Shown piece after piece: positions 52,337-61,970 of a DNA stretch of 64,000 nucleotides. The translations under genes and the position numbers were made by a program. The stretch comes from Streptomyces rubradiris. Lineage in GTDB: Bacteria > Actinomycetota > Actinomycetes > Streptomycetales > Streptomycetaceae. The notes under the pieces are model-generated. The model saw only the letters and a list, made by a program, of their open reading frames with translations, did no database searches and had not been told where the DNA came from. Position 1 is the stretch's first letter. Every line of letters starts with the position of its first letter. The stretch is taken from contig NZ_BNEA01000015.1 of assembly GCF_016860525.1 (NCBI RefSeq), forward strand, positions 1,860,001 through 1,924,000. Reading direction: 5' to 3'.

Positions 52337-53848
52337 TCAGGCGGGCGGGCGCGGGCTCTCGCCGGCCGGGGGGTGCCCGCGCGGGGCGAGCCGGCTGTGC
52401 GAGCGGCCGTAGAGGAAGTAGACGACGAACCCGATCAGCATCCAGACGGCGAACCGCAGCCAGGTCTCCGCGGGCAGGTTCAGCATCAGCCACAGCGAGG
52501 CGAGCACCGACAGCACCGGGACCAGCGGGACCAGCGGGGTGCGGAAGGCCCGGGGCAGGTCGGGGCGGGTGCGGCGCAGGATGATCACGCTGAGCGCCAC
52601 GATGGCGAAGGCGAAGAGGGTGCCGATGTTCACCAGCTCGGCCAGTTCGCTGAGGCTGGTGAAGCCCGCCACGACCGCGATGACGACGCCGAGCAGGATG
52701 GTCGACCGGTAGGGGGTGCGGTACTTCGGGTGGGTCTGGGAGAAGAACCGGGGCAGCAGCCCGTCGCGGCTCATCGCGAAGAACACCCGGGACTGGCCGA
52801 GCAGCAGGATCATGCACACGGTGGTCAGGCCGACCGCGGCGCCGAAGCTGATCAGGCCCGCGAACCAGGGGTGCCCGGTGGCCTTGAACGCGTCGGCGAG
52901 GGGCGCCTCGACGGACAGCGAGCTGTACTTCTGCATGCCGGTGACGACGATCGACACGGCGACGTACAGGGCGGTGCAGATGACCAGGGAGCCCAGGATG
53001 CCGCGCGGGACGTCGCGCTGCGGATTGCGGGTCTCCTCGGCGGCGGTGGCGACGACGTCGAAGCCGATGAAGGCGAAGAAGACCACGGAGGCGGCGGTGA
53101 AGATGCCCATGACCCCGAAGTGCGAGGGGGCCCACCCGAAGATCAGCTGGACCAGGGGGGCCTTGAGGCTGCCGCCGGCCGCGACGGGCTGCTCCTCGGG
53201 GATGAACGGGTCGTAGTTGGCGCCCTTGACGAAGAAGGCGCCCGCGATGATCACGATGAGGACGACGGCCACCTTGATCCCGACGACCACCGAGGTGACC
53301 CGGGCGGACACCTTCATGCCGACGACGAGGATGGCGGTGAGCAGCAGCACGAGGGCGGCGGCGAGGATGTCGAAGCCGAAGCCGGTGGCGCCGTCCCGCC
53401 CGCCGAGCGCCTCGGGCAGGTGCCAGCCCCAGTTGTCGAGCAGCGAGTGGATGTAGCCGGACCAGCCGACCGCTACCACCGCCGTGCCGAGCGCCAGCTC
53501 CAGCACCAGGTCCCAGCCGATGATCCAGGCGGGGAGTTCGCCGAGCGAGGCGTAGGAGAAGGTGTAGGCGGAGCCCGCGACCGGGACGGTGGAGGCGAAC
53601 TCGGCGTAGCAGAGGGCGGCGAGCGCGCAGACGGCGCCGGCGATGACGAAGGACAGCGAGACCGCGGGACCGGCGGTGTTCTTCGCCGCCGTGCCGGTGA
53701 GGACGAAGATGCCGGTGCCGATGATGACGCCGACGCCGAAGACGGTCAGGTCCAGGGCGGACAGTGACTTCTTGAGCGCGTGCTCGGGTTCCTCGGTGTC
53801 CTGGATGGACTGCTCGACGTTCTTCGTCCGGAACAGCGTGCTGCTCAC
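52337..53848 (-). CDS. APC-family amino-acid permease
   Basis: A 503-residue transporter with 12-14 helices. The APC opening reads ALKKSLSALDLTVFGVGVIIGTGIFVLTGTAA, with the GxGxGIFV sequence of helix 1 that binds the substrate carboxylate, then CYAEFASTVPVAGSAYTFSYASLGELPAWIIGWDLVLE. It is related to the YhdG/CAT subfamily of cationic or neutral amino-acid transporters. A GGGAGG site stands at the right distance from the GTG at 53848. A 60-bp gap separates it from the GT gene on the same strand. Confidence 0.93.
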   Translation of the reverse strand: MSSTLFRTKNVEQSIQDTEEPEHALKKSLSALDLTVFGVGVIIGTGIFVLTGTAAKNTAGPAVSLSFVIAGAVCALAALCYAEFASTVPVAGSAYTFSYASLGELPAWIIGWDLVLELALGTAVVAVGWSGYIHSLLDNWGWHLPEALGGRDGATGFGFDILAAALVLLLTAILVVGMKVSARVTSVVVGIKVAVVLIVIIAGAFFVKGANYDPFIPEEQPVAAGGSLKAPLVQLIFGWAPSHFGVMGIFTAASVVFFAFIGFDVVATAAEETRNPQRDVPRGILGSLVICTALYVAVSIVVTGMQKYSSLSVEAPLADAFKATGHPWFAGLISFGAAVGLTTVCMILLLGQSRVFFAMSRDGLLPRFFSQTHPKYRTPYRSTILLGVVIAVVAGFTSLSELAELVNIGTLFAFAIVALSVIILRRTRPDLPRAFRTPLVPLVPVLSVLASLWLMLNLPAETWLRFAVWMLIGFVVYFLYGRSHSRLAPRGHPPAGESPRPPA

Positions 53849-53933
53849 GAACCCACCTCCCACGCTTGCCGGCCTCGACATGATCGAGAGGGCCGGTGGT
53901 GCGGTTTGCCCCGGCACAGGCAGGTTCACGCAA

Positions 53934-53976
53934 ACAGGCCGGTTCCGCCACCGGGGAGGCGGCGGGACCGGCCTGT
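53934..53976. terminator. Terminator hairpin after dxs
   Basis: CAGGCCGGTTCCGCC pairs with GGCGGGACCGGCCTG (14 of 15 plus one wobble, extended by an A-T pair), 18 bp past the dxs stop on the minus strand. Confidence 0.75.
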
Positions 53977-53994
53977 CGCGGGCGGGGGCGCTCG

Positions 53995-55923
53995 CTAGTC
54001 GCGCGCGTGCTCCACGGGGTCCGCGGCGTCGGCCTGGCGCTCGAACCGGCCGTCGAGCTTGGCGACCAGTCCGGTGACCTGGCGGGCGATGTCGGGCGCG
54101 GTCAGCCCGATCTCGGCCATGACCTCGGCGCGGGAGGCGTGGTCGAGGAAGCGCGGCGGGATGCCGAAGTCGCGCAGCGGCACGTCCACGCCCGCGTCCC
54201 TGAGGGCCTGGGCGATCGCGGAGCCGACACCGCCGACCCGGCTGTTGTCCTCGACGGTGACGACGACCCGGTGCCGTTCGGCCAGCGGGGCCATGGCCTC
54301 GTCCACGGGCTTGACCCAGCGCGGGTCGACCACGGTGGTGGAGATGCCCTGCTTGTCGAGCAGGGCGGCGATCTCCAGGCACATCGGGGCGAGGGCGCCC
54401 ACGGAGACCAGCAGCACATCCGGGCGGTCCGTGCCGGGCTCGCGCAGTACGTCCATGCCGCCGACGCGGCCCACGGCGGGTACGGCGGGGCCGACGGCTC
54501 CCTTGGAGAAGCGCACCACGGTCGGCGCGTCCTCGACGGCGACGGCCTCGCGCAGCTGGGCGCGCACCTGGTCGGCGTCGCGCGGCGCGGCCAGCCGCAG
54601 CCCGGGCACCACCTGGAGGATCGACATGTCCCACATGCCGTTGTGCGAGGGGCCGTCGGTGCCGGTGATCCCGGCCCGGTCCAGCACGAAGGTCACCCCG
54701 CACTTGTGCAGGGCCACGTCCATGAGGACCTGGTCGAAGGCGCGGTTGAGGAAGGTGGCGTACACGGCGAAGACCGGGTGCAGCCCGCCGTGGGCGAGGC
54801 CCGCCGCGGAGACGGCGCCGTGCTGCTCGGCGATCCCGACGTCGTAGACCCGGTCGGGGAAGCGCTTGGCGAACTTGTCCAGGCCGACCGGCTGGAGCAT
54901 GGCGGCGGTGATCGCGACGATGTCCTCGCGCTCCTCGCCGAGCCTGACCATCTCCTCGCCGAAGACCGAGGTCCAGTCGGCGCCGGAGGAGCTGATCGGC
55001 AGCCCGGTGTCCGGGTGGATCTTGCCGACGGCGTGGAAGCGGTCGGCCTCGTCCTGGAGGGCGGGCTGGTAGCCGCGGCCCTTCTCGGTCAGGCAGTGCA
55101 CGATGACCGGGCCGCCGAACCGCTTGGCGCGGGCCAGCGCGGACTCCAGCGCCTCGATGTCGTGGCCGTCGATCGGGCCGACGTACTTCAGGCCCAGGTC
55201 CTCGAACATGCCCTGCGGGGCGATGAAGTCCTTCAGCCCCTTCTTCGCGCCGTGCAGGGTCTCGTACAGCGGCTTGCCGACGACCGGGGTGCGGTCGAGG
55301 ATGTCCTTGGTCCGGGCGAGGAAGCGCTCGTAGCCGTCGGTGGTGCGCAGGGTCGCCAGGTGGTTGGCGAGGCCGCCGATGGTCGGGGCGTAGGAGCGCT
55401 CGTTGTCGTTGACGACGATGACGAGCGGGCGGTCCTTGGCCTCGGCGATGTTGTTCAGCGCCTCCCAGGCCATGCCGCCGGTGAGCGCGCCGTCACCGAT
55501 GACGGCGACGACGTGGTCGTCCCGCCGGCGCAGCTGGTTGGCCTTGGCGATGCCGTCGGCCCAGCCGAGCACGGTCGAGGCGTGGCTGTTCTCGATGACG
55601 TCGTGCTCGGACTCGGCCTGCGCCGGGTAGCCGGACAGGCCGCCCTTCATCTTCAGCCGGGAGAAGTCCTGCCGGCCGGTGAGCAGCTTGTGCACGTAGG
55701 ACTGGTGGCCGGTGTCCCACAGCACCTTGTCCGCGGGCGAGTGGAAGACGCGGTGCAGGGCGATGGTCAGCTCCACCACACCGAGGTTCGGACCGAGGTG
55801 GCCGCCGGTCTTGGAGACAGCGTCGACGAGGAAGGTACGGATCTCCTCTGCCAGCTGGTCCAGCTCCTCCAGGCTGAGCCGGTCCAGATCGCGCGGTCCC
55901 CTGATGCGGGTCAGCAGCGGCAC
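53995..55923 (-). CDS. dxs: 1-deoxy-D-xylulose-5-phosphate synthase
   Basis: A 642-residue thiamine-diphosphate enzyme that makes DXP from pyruvate and glyceraldehyde 3-phosphate, the first step of the MEP isoprenoid pathway. Diagnostic segments are [35 protein letters not shown], the ThDP motif [16 protein letters not shown] near residue 145, and [22 protein letters not shown] with catalytic Glu. [19 protein letters not shown] is typical. The GTG at 55923 gives the family start [13 protein letters not shown]. This supplies precursors for the geosmin synthase in the window as well as for other terpenoids and quinones. Confidence 0.96.
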   Translation of the reverse strand: MPLLTRIRGPRDLDRLSLEELDQLAEEIRTFLVDAVSKTGGHLGPNLGVVELTIALHRVFHSPADKVLWDTGHQSYVHKLLTGRQDFSRLKMKGGLSGYPAQAESEHDVIENSHASTVLGWADGIAKANQLRRRDDHVVAVIGDGALTGGMAWEALNNIAEAKDRPLVIVVNDNERSYAPTIGGLANHLATLRTTDGYERFLARTKDILDRTPVVGKPLYETLHGAKKGLKDFIAPQGMFEDLGLKYVGPIDGHDIEALESALARAKRFGGPVIVHCLTEKGRGYQPALQDEADRFHAVGKIHPDTGLPISSSGADWTSVFGEEMVRLGEEREDIVAITAAMLQPVGLDKFAKRFPDRVYDVGIAEQHGAVSAAGLAHGGLHPVFAVYATFLNRAFDQVLMDVALHKCGVTFVLDRAGITGTDGPSHNGMWDMSILQVVPGLRLAAPRDADQVRAQLREAVAVEDAPTVVRFSKGAVGPAVPAVGRVGGMDVLREPGTDRPDVLLVSVGALAPMCLEIAALLDKQGISTTVVDPRWVKPVDEAMAPLAERHRVVVTVEDNSRVGGVGSAIAQALRDAGVDVPLRDFGIPPRFLDHASRAEVMAEIGLTAPDIARQVTGLVAKLDGRFERQADAADPVEHARD

Positions 55924-56083
55924 CCGTGCCTCCTTGAACTAGAGCTGATCGAGCTGTTGCCGGGCCCGCCCGAGTCTAATGCCGGGCCCGACGGGCACCC
56001 CGAAGGGGCGCGGTCGGCCGCGCGACCGGCCACGACGGGCCGGTACGCGGTCGTTCCGCGCCCCTGGGGCGAGCGGGCGGGCG

Positions 56084-57397
56084 CTAGGCGCGGCCCGCGG
56101 TCTTCTGCGTCTTGCGCGTGATGGAGTCGATCACGACGGTGGTCAGCAGAACGGCGGCGGTGATCATGTACTTCACCGGCTCCGCGATGGACTGCAGCTG
56201 AAGACCGTACTGGATGGACACGATCACCAGCACACCCAGCAGCGCGTTCCAGGTCCGGCCGCGCCCGCCGAAGAGCGAGGTGCCGCCGATGACGGCCGCG
56301 GCGATGGCGTTCATCAGCAGGTCGCCGGTGCCGGCGCTCTGGTTGGCCGAGGCGATCTTCGAGGCCAGGAACAGGCCGCCGATCGCGGCGAACCCGCCGG
56401 AGATCGCGAACACGGAGATCCGCACCGCCGTGACGTTGATGCCCGCGCGCCGGGACGCCTCGACGCTGCCGCCGAGCGCGAAGACCTTGCGCCCGTAGGT
56501 GGTGCGCCGCAGCAGGAAGTCCGTGGCGACCAGGAACACCAGGAAGATCACCGTGGCCAGCGGCAGGCCCTTGTACTGGTTGTACATGTAGGCGGCGGCG
56601 AAGGCGACCACGGCCAGCAGCACCGTGCGCAGCACCGTGTCGCTCAGCGGCCGGGCCGGGATGCCCGCGGCCTCCCGGCGCCGGTTGCCGAGGAAGGAGG
56701 TGAGGAAGAACACCGCGACCACGACCACGGCGAGCCCGTAGGCGGCGGCGATGTCGGAGAAGTAGTACGTGGTCAGCTTGGCGACCAGGCCCTCGCCGTC
56801 GAGGTTGATCGTGCCGTCCTCGCCCAGCACCTTCAGCATGAAGCCGAGCCAGAACAGCAGGCCGGCCAGCGTGACGGCGAAGGCGGGGGCGCCGAGCACC
56901 GCGAAGAAGAAGCCGTGCAGCGCGCCGATGGCGACGCCGGCGGCGATGGCGAGGAGGACGGCCGCCCACTCGGGCCAGCCCTGGTTGACCGCGAGGACGG
57001 CCATCAGGGCGCTGGCCGCGCCGCTGACCGAGCCCACCGAGAGGTCGATCTCGCCGAGCAGCAGCACGAAGACGATGCCGACGGAGATCATGCCCGTGCC
57101 GACCATGGTGATCGTCACGTCGTTGATGTTCTGCGCGGACAGGAAGTTGGAGTTCAGCGCCTGGAAGATCACGCAGATGATCACCAGGCCGACGACGACC
57201 GGCAGGGAGCCCAGCTCACCGGCCTTCATCTTGCGCTTGAACTCGTTCCAGTAGCCGAGCAGGCCCTCTTCCTGCACCAGCAGGCGCGGGTCGACGGCGG
57301 TGACCGCGGCCGCGGCGGCCTCGGGGTTCTCGACCGGGGCGGCGTCCTGCGCGGACGTCGTGCCGGGCTCGGTGGCGGAGGTCTTGTCGATGCTCAC
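56084..57397 (-). CDS. xylH: Sugar ABC transporter permease (XylH-like)
   Basis: A 437-residue RbsC/XylH-type permease with about ten helices. VVVGLVIICVIFQALNSNFLSAQNINDVTITMVGTGMISVGIVFVLLLGEIDLSVGSVSG is the family signature. Before it is a 60-residue hydrophilic N-terminus (TSATEPGTTSAQDAAP) that is longer than usual. Its GTG overlaps the stop of the ATPase gene (GTGA). Together with the XylF and XylG homologues it forms a high-affinity pentose importer; xylose is the likely substrate from the Streptomyces orthologues (SCO6009-6011 from memory). Confidence 0.93.
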   Translation of the reverse strand: MSIDKTSATEPGTTSAQDAAPVENPEAAAAAVTAVDPRLLVQEEGLLGYWNEFKRKMKAGELGSLPVVVGLVIICVIFQALNSNFLSAQNINDVTITMVGTGMISVGIVFVLLLGEIDLSVGSVSGAASALMAVLAVNQGWPEWAAVLLAIAAGVAIGALHGFFFAVLGAPAFAVTLAGLLFWLGFMLKVLGEDGTINLDGEGLVAKLTTYYFSDIAAAYGLAVVVVAVFFLTSFLGNRRREAAGIPARPLSDTVLRTVLLAVVAFAAAYMYNQYKGLPLATVIFLVFLVATDFLLRRTTYGRKVFALGGSVEASRRAGINVTAVRISVFAISGGFAAIGGLFLASKIASANQSAGTGDLLMNAIAAAVIGGTSLFGGRGRTWNALLGVLVIVSIQYGLQLQSIAEPVKYMITAAVLLTTVVIDSITRKTQKTAGRA

Positions 57398-58185
57398 TGG
57401 GAAGCCTCCCCGTTCGCGCTGGACGTGCGCGCGGCACGGCGGGTCACGGCATTGTCGGTGGCGCCGGTGATGGCGGAGATGATCTCTTCCTGGGAGGTCG
57501 TGCTGACCTCGAAGACGCCGTTGTTGCGGCCGAGGCGCAGGACGGCGACCTTGTCGGCCACCGCCTTCACGTCCGCCATGTTGTGGCTGATGAGGATGAC
57601 GGCGTGGCCGCGCTCGCGCAGCCGCTCGACCAGGTCGAGCACCTGGGCGGTCTGCTCGACGCCGAGGGCGGCGGTGGGCTCGTCCAGGATGACCAGCTTG
57701 GGGTCGCCCAGCATGGAGCGGGCGATGGCCACGGTCTGGCGCTGACCGCCGGAGAGCGAGGCGATCGGGATGCGGACGCTGGGGATGCGGATCGACAGCG
57801 TGGTGAGCAGCTCGCGGGCGCGGCGCTCCATCTCGACCTCGTCGAGCACGCCCCACTTCCTCAGCTCACGGCCGAGGAAGAGGTTGCCGACGACGTCGAT
57901 GTTGTCGCACAGCGCGAGGTCCTGGTAGACCGTCGCGATGCCCAGCGCCTGGGCGTCGTGCGGCTTGCTGATCGACACGGGCCTGCCATTCCATTCGATG
58001 GCACCCTCGTCGATGGGGTGGACGCCGGCGATCGTCTTGACCAGCGTGGACTTTCCGGCGCCGTTGTCGCCGACCAGGGCGACCACCTCACCGGCGTGGA
58101 TCTCGAGCTCTACGTCGGTGAGCGCCTGAACGGCACCGAACCGCTTGGAGACCCCGCGCAACGCCAGCACGGGCGTAGCGGACAC
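57394..58185 (-). CDS. xylG: Sugar ABC transporter ATPase (XylG-like, single domain)
   Basis: A 263-residue ATPase. Walker A GDNGAGKSTLVKTIAGVHP, signature IASLSGGQRQTVAIARSML, Walker B LVILDEPTAALG, H-loop ILISHNMADV. Most XylG/RbsA proteins have two fused ATPase halves and about 500 residues; this one has only one and must dimerise. The in-frame ATG at 58194 follows AAGGAG with no spacer, so a GTG nine bases on (58185) at correct spacing is the real start, giving MSATPVLALRGVSKRF. The next gene's start overlaps its stop. Confidence 0.92.
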   Translation of the reverse strand: MSATPVLALRGVSKRFGAVQALTDVELEIHAGEVVALVGDNGAGKSTLVKTIAGVHPIDEGAIEWNGRPVSISKPHDAQALGIATVYQDLALCDNIDVVGNLFLGRELRKWGVLDEVEMERRARELLTTLSIRIPSVRIPIASLSGGQRQTVAIARSMLGDPKLVILDEPTAALGVEQTAQVLDLVERLRERGHAVILISHNMADVKAVADKVAVLRLGRNNGVFEVSTTSQEEIISAITGATDNAVTRRAARTSSANGEASQ

Positions 58186-58353
58186 GTGAACCATCTCCTT
58201 CGCCGCCTGACCCGGCGGGAGGTTGTGCAGAAGTTTGGGGGGAATTCCGTCCGGCGCCCCGGGCCGAGCTCGCGGGGCTGGGTGAATGCGCCGGGGCGCC
58301 GGAGGAGCGGGGACGCGGCCGGTCGTCGTCCGGTACGGCGGGCGTTCAGGGGC

Positions 58354-58389
58354 CGAACGCCCGGCGGCCGGGAGGGGACCGGGCGTTCG
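58354..58389. other. Hairpin just after xylF
   Basis: CGAACGCCCGG / CCGGGCGTTCG form an 11-bp stem with a 14-nt loop, 2 bp after the xylF stop and 170 bp before xylG. Such intercistronic hairpins protect the abundant binding-protein mRNA from 3' decay, raising xylF over xylGH; partial termination is also possible. Confidence 0.7.
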
Positions 58390-58390
58390 C

Positions 58391-59512
58391 CTACTTGGTG
58401 AGGCCGAGCTTGTCGCAGGCGGCCTTGTACTTGCCGGAGCAGATCTCGTCGACGGTGTAGATGCCGTCCTTGATCACGGTGTCCTTGATGTTGTCCTTGG
58501 TGAGGGACACGACCGGGACGAGGACGGACGGGATGTCCTTGGCGCTGGTGCTGGAGACCTTGTCCTTGGCGATGGAGTCCAGGCTCTCGCCCTTGGCGAG
58601 CGCGACGGCCATCTGCGCGGCGGTCTGCGCCTCCTGCGGGTACGACTTGTACACGCTCATGTACTGGTCGCCGGTGACGATGCGCTGCACACCTGCCAGT
58701 TCGGCGTCCTGGCCGGTGACCGGGACGTTGAGGTCCGCGGCCTTGAGGGCGGTGATGATGGCGCCGGCCATGGTGTCGTTGGCGGAGTAGACGCCCACGA
58801 TGTTCTTCTTGCCGACGGCGGAGATGGCCGCCTCCATCTCGGAGTTGGCGTTGTCCGGCGCCCACTCCTTGGTGTCGTACTCCTTGGCGATGGTGACCTT
58901 GCCGTCCAGGACGGAGTGCGCGCCGTCCTTGAACTGCTTGGCGTTGGGGTCGGTCACCGAGCCGTTGATCATGACGATCTTGGAGGACTTGGTGGCCTTG
59001 TCGCCCAGTGCCTTCAGCAGGGCCTCGCCCTGGGTCTTGCCGACCTCGACGTTGTCGAAGGAGGTGTAGGCGCTGATCGGGCCCTCGGCGAGGCGGTCGT
59101 AGGCGACGACCTTGATGCCCTGGTCCACGGCCTTCTTGACGGAGTTCTGGATCGCCTTGGCGTCCACCGCGTCGATGATCAGGACGTCCACCTTGTTGGT
59201 GATCATGGTGTCGACCTGCTGGGCCTGGAGGTTGGCGTCCTGGCGGGCGTTGTTGTACTCGACCTTGCCCTTGCCGTTGGTCAGCTCCTTGACCTTCTGC
59301 TCGATCATCGGCCGGTCGAACTTCTCGTACCGCGCGGTCTTGTTCTCCGGAAGGAGCAGACCGACCGTGATGTCGTCGCCCTTCTTGGGGGCCGACGCGG
59401 CCGAGGAGTCGTCGTCGCCCTTCGACTCCTTGGCACTGCCACAGGCGGCCAGCGAGACGGCCATCGCACCGGCGGCAACGGCAACGGCGGCACGACGCAT
59501 ACGTGCGTTCAC
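58391..59512 (-). CDS. xylF: Sugar ABC transporter binding lipoprotein (XylF-like)
   Basis: A 373-residue periplasmic-binding lipoprotein type 1. The lipobox VSLAACGS sets Cys24. ITVGLLLPENKTARYEKFDRPMIEQKVKEL, NARQDANLQAQQVDTMITNKVDVLIIDAVDAKAIQNSVKKAVDQGIKVVAYDRL and GVYSANDTMAGAIITALKAADLNVPVTGQDAE are the standard blocks; the D-R-L segment and Asn/Asp in AND are sugar contacts. GGGAGG is 8 nt before the GTG. First gene of xylFGH, downstream of the ROK regulator. Confidence 0.94.
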   Translation of the reverse strand: MNARMRRAAVAVAAGAMAVSLAACGSAKESKGDDDSSAASAPKKGDDITVGLLLPENKTARYEKFDRPMIEQKVKELTNGKGKVEYNNARQDANLQAQQVDTMITNKVDVLIIDAVDAKAIQNSVKKAVDQGIKVVAYDRLAEGPISAYTSFDNVEVGKTQGEALLKALGDKATKSSKIVMINGSVTDPNAKQFKDGAHSVLDGKVTIAKEYDTKEWAPDNANSEMEAAISAVGKKNIVGVYSANDTMAGAIITALKAADLNVPVTGQDAELAGVQRIVTGDQYMSVYKSYPQEAQTAAQMAVALAKGESLDSIAKDKVSSTSAKDIPSVLVPVVSLTKDNIKDTVIKDGIYTVDEICSGKYKAACDKLGLTK

Positions 59513-59609
59513 TTGAGAAACCTCCCTGACGAGGCCGCGTCGTTGCGGCCGAGGTGGCTGGAAGTCAACTCGGCCACACGTGCGACGTCAAGAAGTAAAT
59601 CCTTAACGA

Positions 59610-59627
59610 GATGGCAACGGTGCCATC
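59610..59627. promoter_or_regulatory. Inverted repeat between rok7B7 and xylF
   Basis: GATGGCA-ACGG-TGCCATC, perfect 7-bp arms, 98 bp upstream of the xylF start and 7 bp past the rok stop. Next to it the minus strand reads TTAAGGATTTACTTCTTGACG, AT-rich promoter-like DNA. Candidate binding site for the ROK regulator or a weak terminator of its gene. Confidence 0.45.
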
Positions 59628-59633
59628 CGTTCT

Positions 59634-60833
59634 CTAAGTGAAGGCAGGCGCCGTAACCTGCAGGGCGCCGTCCAAAAGGGTGGAATCACCCATCTCGCTG
59701 AGGGCGAGGGCGAGCGCGCCGAGCACCTCGGCCCGGCCGCCAAGTGCCCCGGGGAGAACGGACAGTTGACGGGCGGCGCTGGGGATGGCGTAGCGGCCGA
59801 CGGACTCCCTGATCGGTCCGAGCACCAGCTCCCCGGCCTCGGCGAGGTCGCCGCCGAGGACGACCCGGCTCGGGTTCAGCAGGTTGCAGAGGTTGGCCAC
59901 TCCGCTGCCGATGTGGCGGCCGACGTCGGCGATGACCCGGCGGCAGCCCGGGTCCCCGTCCCTGGCCAGCCGGACGATGCCCTCCATGGTCAGGTCGGGG
60001 CCGTGGCTGGGCTGGAGCAGCGGGAGCACGTAGCGCGCCGCCGCGAAGGTCTCCAGGCAGCCGCGGTTGCCGCAGCGGCAGACCGGGCCGGACTCGTCCA
60101 GGGTGATGTGCCCGATCTCGCCGGCCGTGCCGCCCGGACCCCGGTAGATCTTGCCGTCGATCACCAGGCCGGCGCCGACACCGCTGGCCACCTTGATGTA
60201 GGCCAGGTCGCGCACGCCCTTGCCGCTGCCCCAGACCAGCTCGCCGAGGGCGCCGAGGTTGGCGTCGTTGTCGACGTGCACGGGTACGCCGAGCCGCTCG
60301 CGCAGTTCCTCGGCGGGCTTGGTGCCGCCCCAGCCGGGCAGGATCGCGGTGGAGCCGAGGGTGCCGGACTCGACGTCGATCGGGCCGGGCACGCCCAGGC
60401 CCACGCCGGCCACCTTGGTCCGGTCCACGCCGGTCGCCGCGACGAGGCGGTTGACCAGTTGTTCGGCCCGGTCGAAGCCCTGGTCGGCGGAGGCGTCGAC
60501 GTCCAGCGGCTCGGCCTCCTCGGCGAGCACCTGGTGGGCGAGGTTGCCGACCGCGACGCGCAGGTGGGTGTGCCCGAAGTCGACTCCGATCACGATGCCC
60601 GCGTCCCCGCTCAGGCTGACGCTGCGGGCCCGCCGCCCGCCCGCCGACGTGGGGGTGACCTCGACGGTTCCGCCGTCCTTCAGCTCCCGCACGATGTTGG
60701 AGACGGTGGCGGCGGACAGCCCGGTCGTCCGCGCGATCTCCGCCTGGGTGAGGGACCCGGCCAGTCGTACGGCCCGGACCACCCGCTCCAGGTTGGCTCG
60801 GTGCAGTGACGACTGCGACCCTGGAGTCTCCAC
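59634..60833 (-). CDS. rok7B7: ROK-family transcriptional regulator, Rok7B7 type
   Basis: A 399-residue regulator. The N-terminal winged helix SLTQAEIARTTGLSAATVSNIVRELKDGGTVE lies at about residues 27-60. The ROK kinase-like domain has the ATP-like motif GVDFGHTHLRVAVGN, and the zinc-binding motif CRCGNRGCLETF near residue 255. The AGGAGG before the GTG at 60833 fixes the start; the ATG at 60884 has no site. In S. coelicolor, Rok7B7 (SCO6008) represses xylFGH and affects carbon repression and antibiotic production. The placement between two sugar importers fits that role. Confidence 0.93.
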   Translation of the reverse strand: METPGSQSSLHRANLERVVRAVRLAGSLTQAEIARTTGLSAATVSNIVRELKDGGTVEVTPTSAGGRRARSVSLSGDAGIVIGVDFGHTHLRVAVGNLAHQVLAEEAEPLDVDASADQGFDRAEQLVNRLVAATGVDRTKVAGVGLGVPGPIDVESGTLGSTAILPGWGGTKPAEELRERLGVPVHVDNDANLGALGELVWGSGKGVRDLAYIKVASGVGAGLVIDGKIYRGPGGTAGEIGHITLDESGPVCRCGNRGCLETFAAARYVLPLLQPSHGPDLTMEGIVRLARDGDPGCRRVIADVGRHIGSGVANLCNLLNPSRVVLGGDLAEAGELVLGPIRESVGRYAIPSAARQLSVLPGALGGRAEVLGALALALSEMGDSTLLDGALQVTAPAFT

Positions 60834-60962
60834 GACGACCTCCTGAGCGCGGGGCCGCTTCGGCGAGGCCCCGTGTATGTCCAACTAGTGAACTCTAAGC
60901 TGAGCCGTTCGGGGCGACTCACGTCAAGAGGTTGAACCGTTTCCGGGTACCCGGGCACGACG

Positions 60963-60999
60963 GCGCACACCGCCCCGAAGGTGCCGGGACGGTGTGCGC
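60963..60999. terminator. Terminator hairpin between the sugar permease operon and rok7B7
   Basis: GCGCACACCG and CGGTGTGCGC form a perfect 10-bp stem around a 17-nt loop, 40 bp after the permease stop on the minus strand. Probable end of the sugar operon. Confidence 0.65.
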
Positions 61000-61039
61000 A
61001 CGCGCAATCACGGCGGGTGGCCCCGCCTGTCCGCCGGGG

Positions 61040-61966
61040 TTACTTCAGCGCCCCCGCGGTCAGCCCCTGCACCACCTGCCGCTGGAAGACGATGTACGCC
61101 GCGAGCACCGGCAGCATCGCCATGACCAGGCCGGCGAACAGACCGGACCAGTCGCCCTTGTAGCCCTGGCTGACCGCGAGCTGGACGAGCCCCTGGGTGA
61201 GCACCTTCTTGTCCGGGTCGGTGTTCAGGACCGTGGGCAGCATGTACTGGTTCCACTGGCCGAGGAAGTTGAAGATGCCCACGCTGATCAGGCCGGGCTT
61301 GGCCATGGGCAGCATCACCTGGAAGAACGTACGCGTGTGCGAAGCGCCGTCCACGAAGGCCGCCTCCGCCACCGACGTGGGCAGGGTGCGGAAGAACGCC
61401 GTGAGGAAGAACACCGTGAACGGCAGCGAGTAGGCGATGTACACCAGGATCAGGCCGTGGATCGTGTTCAGCAGGCCCATGTTGTTCACGACGTAGAACA
61501 GCGGGACCAGCGCGAGCATGACCGGGAAGCTCATGCCGCCGACGAACAGGTAGTAGATGAAGCGGTTGCCCGGGAAGTCGAACCGGGCCAGCACATAGGC
61601 GGCCATCGAGCCGAGCACCAGGGTGCCGACGAGCGAGCCGCCGACCACCAGGACGGTGTTCAGGAAGTAGTCGCTCATGTGGGCGTCGGTCCAGGCCCGG
61701 GCCCAGTTGTCGAAGTGCAGCCGGTCCGGCAGGGACCAGGGCGAGCCGAAGATGGAGCCGTCGTCCTTGAAGGACGTCATCACCGCCCACACCAGCGGCA
61801 TGACCACCATGATCGCCCAGATCACGAGGACGCCGTGGGAGAAGACGTTGAGGACGGTCCCCTCCCGCTGCCCGGAGGGCCGGCGCGCGGCCGGGTCCTG
61901 GTCCGTCTTGTACACGGTGGCGCCGGACTCGGCCGGCGGCGTGGCGGGGGTCTCGGTCGTCTTCAT
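61040..61966 (-). CDS. Carbohydrate ABC transporter permease (MalG-like)
   Basis: A 308-residue CUT1-type permease. A 35-residue polar N-terminus precedes six helices (LVIWAIMVVMPLVWAVMTSFKDD, VGGSLVGTLVLGSMAAYVLARF...). The EAA loop is AEAAFVDGASHTRTFFQVMLPMAKPGLISVGIFNFLGQWNQYMLPTVL. It pairs with the gene upstream (4-bp gap) to make the channel. In Streptomyces the orthologous set (SCO6005-6007 from memory) resembles BxlEFG for xylo-oligosaccharides or cello-type sugars; an ATPase such as MsiK is shared and coded elsewhere. Confidence 0.92.
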   Translation of the reverse strand: MKTTETPATPPAESGATVYKTDQDPAARRPSGQREGTVLNVFSHGVLVIWAIMVVMPLVWAVMTSFKDDGSIFGSPWSLPDRLHFDNWARAWTDAHMSDYFLNTVLVVGGSLVGTLVLGSMAAYVLARFDFPGNRFIYYLFVGGMSFPVMLALVPLFYVVNNMGLLNTIHGLILVYIAYSLPFTVFFLTAFFRTLPTSVAEAAFVDGASHTRTFFQVMLPMAKPGLISVGIFNFLGQWNQYMLPTVLNTDPDKKVLTQGLVQLAVSQGYKGDWSGLFAGLVMAMLPVLAAYIVFQRQVVQGLTAGALK

Positions 61967-61970
61967 CGGT

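Noticed and set aside
52266..53951. Fusion of the glycosyltransferase with the permease frame upstream
   Set aside because: The upstream part is antiparallel-frame sequence overlapping the APC permease; the glycosyltransferase has a clear start at 52265.
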